A stretch of DNA of 6,292 nucleotides, taken from an uncultured Lachnospiraceae bacterium. Its GTDB lineage: Bacteria > Bacillota > Clostridia > Lachnospirales > Lachnospiraceae. The stretch covers positions 1 through 6,292 of the forward strand of contig CAUCOL010000116.1 of assembly GCA_958444395.1 (NCBI GenBank), given 5' to 3'. The notes under the pieces are model-generated. The model made no database searches. It was not told the DNA's origin and worked only from the letters and a program-made list of their open reading frames with translations. The position numbers and the translations under genes are program-made. This document shows positions 4,700 to 6,292 of this stretch, piece by piece. Every line of letters begins with the position of its first letter. The first letter of the stretch is position 1.

Positions 4700-6022
4700 T
4701 TGGATTCAAGTGACGCCTCGCAGATATTGATCTTAATCATTCTGCTGTTACTCTCTGCATTCTTTTCTTCCGCAGAGACGTCTCTGACAACTGTAAACAA
4801 AATGCGAATGAAATCAAAAGCGGATGAACATGTCCGCAATGCAGCAATCGTATTAAAGCTGATTGAAGAGCCTACACGTATGCTGAGTGCCATACTGATC
4901 GGTAATAATATTGTAAACCTGTCTGCTTCTTCGCTGACCACGACTTTTGCGATCCGTCTGGCCGCCAAAAATGGTTTATCCACTATGTCCAGCACGATCG
5001 TAGGTATTGCTACCGGTGTCCTGACGATATTGGTTCTGATCTTTGGTGAGATCGTTCCAAAGTCACTGGCTACTGTTCGATCCGAACAGCTTGCTCTGAT
5101 CTATGCAAAGCCAGTATATTGGATCACACAGATCCTGCGCCCGGTTTCCTATATTATGAATCTGATCTCCGGCGGTTTGATCCGTCTGCTTGGTATCGAT
5201 CCGACGGTCCAGCCGACGATCACGGAGAATGAGCTGCGTACAATTGTTGATGTCAGCCATGAAGAAGGTGTCATCGAGAGCGAAGAACGCCAGATGATTA
5301 CAAACGTGGTAGATTTTGGTGATTCACTCGCAAAAGATGTCATGGTTCCAAAAATGGATATAGAGTTTGCTGATGCCAATTACACCTATCAGGAATTACT
5401 GGACTGCTACTCCAAAGAGAAATTCACACGTATGCCGGTTTATGTCGACAGCCGTGATAATGTAATCGGTATCATTAACCTGAAAGATTTATTCTTTTAT
5501 CAGGGTTCCAAAGAAGATTTTCATATTAAGGACGTTATGAGAGAACCGTACTTTACATATGAGTACAAGAAGATCTCCGAGCTGTTCTTTGAAATGAAAC
5601 AGGAATCGATTCCAATGGCGATCGTTCTGGATGAATACGGAGCAACTGCCGGTCTTCTGACCATAGAAGATCTGATTGAAGAGATCGTCGGTGAGATCCG
5701 GGACGAATACGATGCCAATGAAGAAGATGAGATTACAAAGGTAGATGATGAAAACTATATCATGCTCGGTGTTGCCAAGCTGGATGATATTGACGAAAAG
5801 CTTGGTATCAAGATTGAATCTGAAGATTATGATTCCATTGCCGGGCACGTCATCAATCTGTTAGATCATTTTCCGGAAGCCGGCGAGCGTGTAGCAGACC
5901 AGTATGCAGAATACACTGTACTGGAAGCCGCCAAGAATCGTATCGACAAAGTCAAGGTACATCTCCTGCCACAGGATGATACCGAGGAAGAGGATGAACA
6001 TCTGAGAGAAGATGCAATATAA
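4700..6022 (+). CDS. CNNM/CBS/CorC-type (hemolysin-like) cation transporter family protein
   Basis: A 440-residue membrane protein with the full order of its family: a CNNM/DUF21 transmembrane domain (about 7-170), a CBS pair (about 210-335) and a CorC/HlyC C-terminal domain (about 345-423). Visible marks include SSAETSL (23-29), IGNNIVN (67-73), FGEIVPKS (115-122, the GExxPK motif), the VMVPKMD block opening the first CBS repeat (214-220), and DEYGATAGLLTIEDLIEEIV (311-330). Relatives in Bacillus and Staphylococcus (YhdP, MpfA) export Mg2+ with the CBS pair sensing nucleotides; others have been named hemolysins or cobalt/magnesium efflux proteins. Mg2+ efflux is the best guess but not proven here. 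The gene starts at TTG, has its own promoter, and ends before a strong terminator, so it looks monocistronic. The acidic tail after 427 is typical. Confidence 0.92.
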   Translation: MDSSDASQILILIILLLLSAFFSSAETSLTTVNKMRMKSKADEHVRNAAIVLKLIEEPTRMLSAILIGNNIVNLSASSLTTTFAIRLAAKNGLSTMSSTIVGIATGVLTILVLIFGEIVPKSLATVRSEQLALIYAKPVYWITQILRPVSYIMNLISGGLIRLLGIDPTVQPTITENELRTIVDVSHEEGVIESEERQMITNVVDFGDSLAKDVMVPKMDIEFADANYTYQELLDCYSKEKFTRMPVYVDSRDNVIGIINLKDLFFYQGSKEDFHIKDVMREPYFTYEYKKISELFFEMKQESIPMAIVLDEYGATAGLLTIEDLIEEIVGEIRDEYDANEEDEITKVDDENYIMLGVAKLDDIDEKLGIKIESEDYDSIAGHVINLLDHFPEAGERVADQYAEYTVLEAAKNRIDKVKVHLLPQDDTEEEDEHLREDAI

Positions 6023-6034
6023 TATCAAATAGGA

Positions 6035-6063
6035 AAAAGGAAAAAACAGTGTTTTGCCCTTTT
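6035..6063 (+). other. AT-rich compound hairpin just after the transporter gene
   Basis: AAAAGG (6035-6040) pairs with CCTTTT (6058-6063), and inside it AAAAC (6043-6047) pairs with GTTTT (6051-6055) around three bases. An outer 8-bp pairing, ATAGGAAA (6029-6036) with TTTCCTAT (6083-6090), is an alternative. It may add to termination or 3'-end protection; weak by itself. Confidence 0.35.
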
Positions 6064-6098
6064 CACTCTGTCTTACGAACAATTTCCTATGCAATATA

Positions 6099-6143
6099 AA
6101 GAAAGCCGTGTTTACCTTCCGATCCGGTAAACACGGCTTTCTT
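6099..6143. terminator. Strong rho-independent terminator after the transporter gene
   Basis: The arms 6099-6116 and 6126-6143 are perfect 18-base reverse complements (core AAGCCGTGTTTACC) around nine bases. The 3' side ends GGCTTTCTTACTACTTT on the plus strand. The minus strand reads CTTTCTTTATATT, so it may also stop leftward transcripts from beyond the window. Confidence 0.8.
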
Positions 6144-6199
6144 ACTACTTTCATAATACAGTGGACACTCCCCGCCGTAACGCCCCATGTTCAAACACT

Positions 6200-6292
6200 C
6201 TACAGGCTGCAATTTTCATAGGAACACTCTTCCACTCTCTGACCCAGCCCTTTCTCTATCGCTCCATTACGCTGATCTGCCATACACCGTAC
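6200..6292 (-). other. Unassigned end segment with an open minus-strand frame
   Basis: The last 150 bases after the terminator hold no gene I can name. On the minus strand one frame stays open from the right edge for 30 codons to TAG at 6200-6202, reading ADQRNGAIEKGLGQRVEEC within it. It could be the C-terminus of a gene entering from the right and sharing the 18-bp terminator. A plus-strand frame from ATG 6187 is also open to the edge but lacks a ribosome site. Both are too short to judge. Confidence 0.15.

Noticed and set aside
5489..5848. Minus-strand 119-codon open frame inside the transporter gene
   Set aside because: It is a shadow of the CBS domain coding sequence, which is clearly the real frame.
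5861..6154. Minus-strand 97-codon open frame
   Set aside because: It is read through the 18-bp terminator and the end of the transporter gene; no ribosome site.
1..6292. CRISPR array, tRNA, rRNA, insertion sequence or phage genes
   Set aside because: No spaced exact repeats, no cloverleaf or rRNA-like segments, and no transposase, integrase or phage protein in any frame.

Overview
The window looks like an ordinary chromosomal segment of a low-to-moderate GC Firmicute. Most likely it comes from the class Clostridia, and the protein style and strong AGGAGG ribosome sites fit a gut Lachnospiraceae such as Blautia or a relative. The family-level guess comes from protein resemblance and codon style only; the genus is not certain. 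I see no rRNA, tRNA, CRISPR array, insertion sequence or phage gene.

Left part (1-1726, all minus strand): a three-gene set reads leftward from a promoter at 1698-1726. First is the ATPase (935-1648) and then the permease (117-935) of an ABC-3 family metal importer of the ZnuC/ZnuB type, joined by a one-base TAATG overlap. After only 34 bases comes the first 27 codons of a homocysteine S-methyltransferase/methionine-synthase-type protein that runs off the left edge. A perfect 7-1-7 palindrome lies where transcription should start, a layout expected for a Fur/Zur/PerR-type repressor.

Middle (1727-3535, plus strand): a divergent consensus promoter (1805-1833) drives a single 526-residue polytopic membrane protein with the architecture of a GT-C/PMT-like glycosyltransferase. 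It converges on a zinc-dependent phospholipase C family protein (3846-4433, minus strand). The 310-base gap between them holds no convincing protein gene. It is relatively GC-rich and packed with inverted repeats, including a probable two-way terminator, and is the best candidate here for a dispersed repeat or structured RNA.

Right part (4434-6292): the phospholipase-like gene and a CNNM/CBS/CorC-type transporter (4700-6022, plus strand, TTG start) diverge from an AT-rich region with two facing promoters and two palindromes. The transporter gene is followed by a strong 18-bp terminator. The last 150 bases hold nothing I can name.

Metal handling is a loose common theme: a zinc/manganese importer, a probably zinc-dependent methyltransferase, a zinc-dependent hydrolase family protein and a Mg/Co-type transporter. 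Only the first two look co-transcribed. I did not find clear evidence for a new multi-gene system. The most useful leads are the operator and gene order of the metal operon, and the structured intergenic element at 3536-3854.
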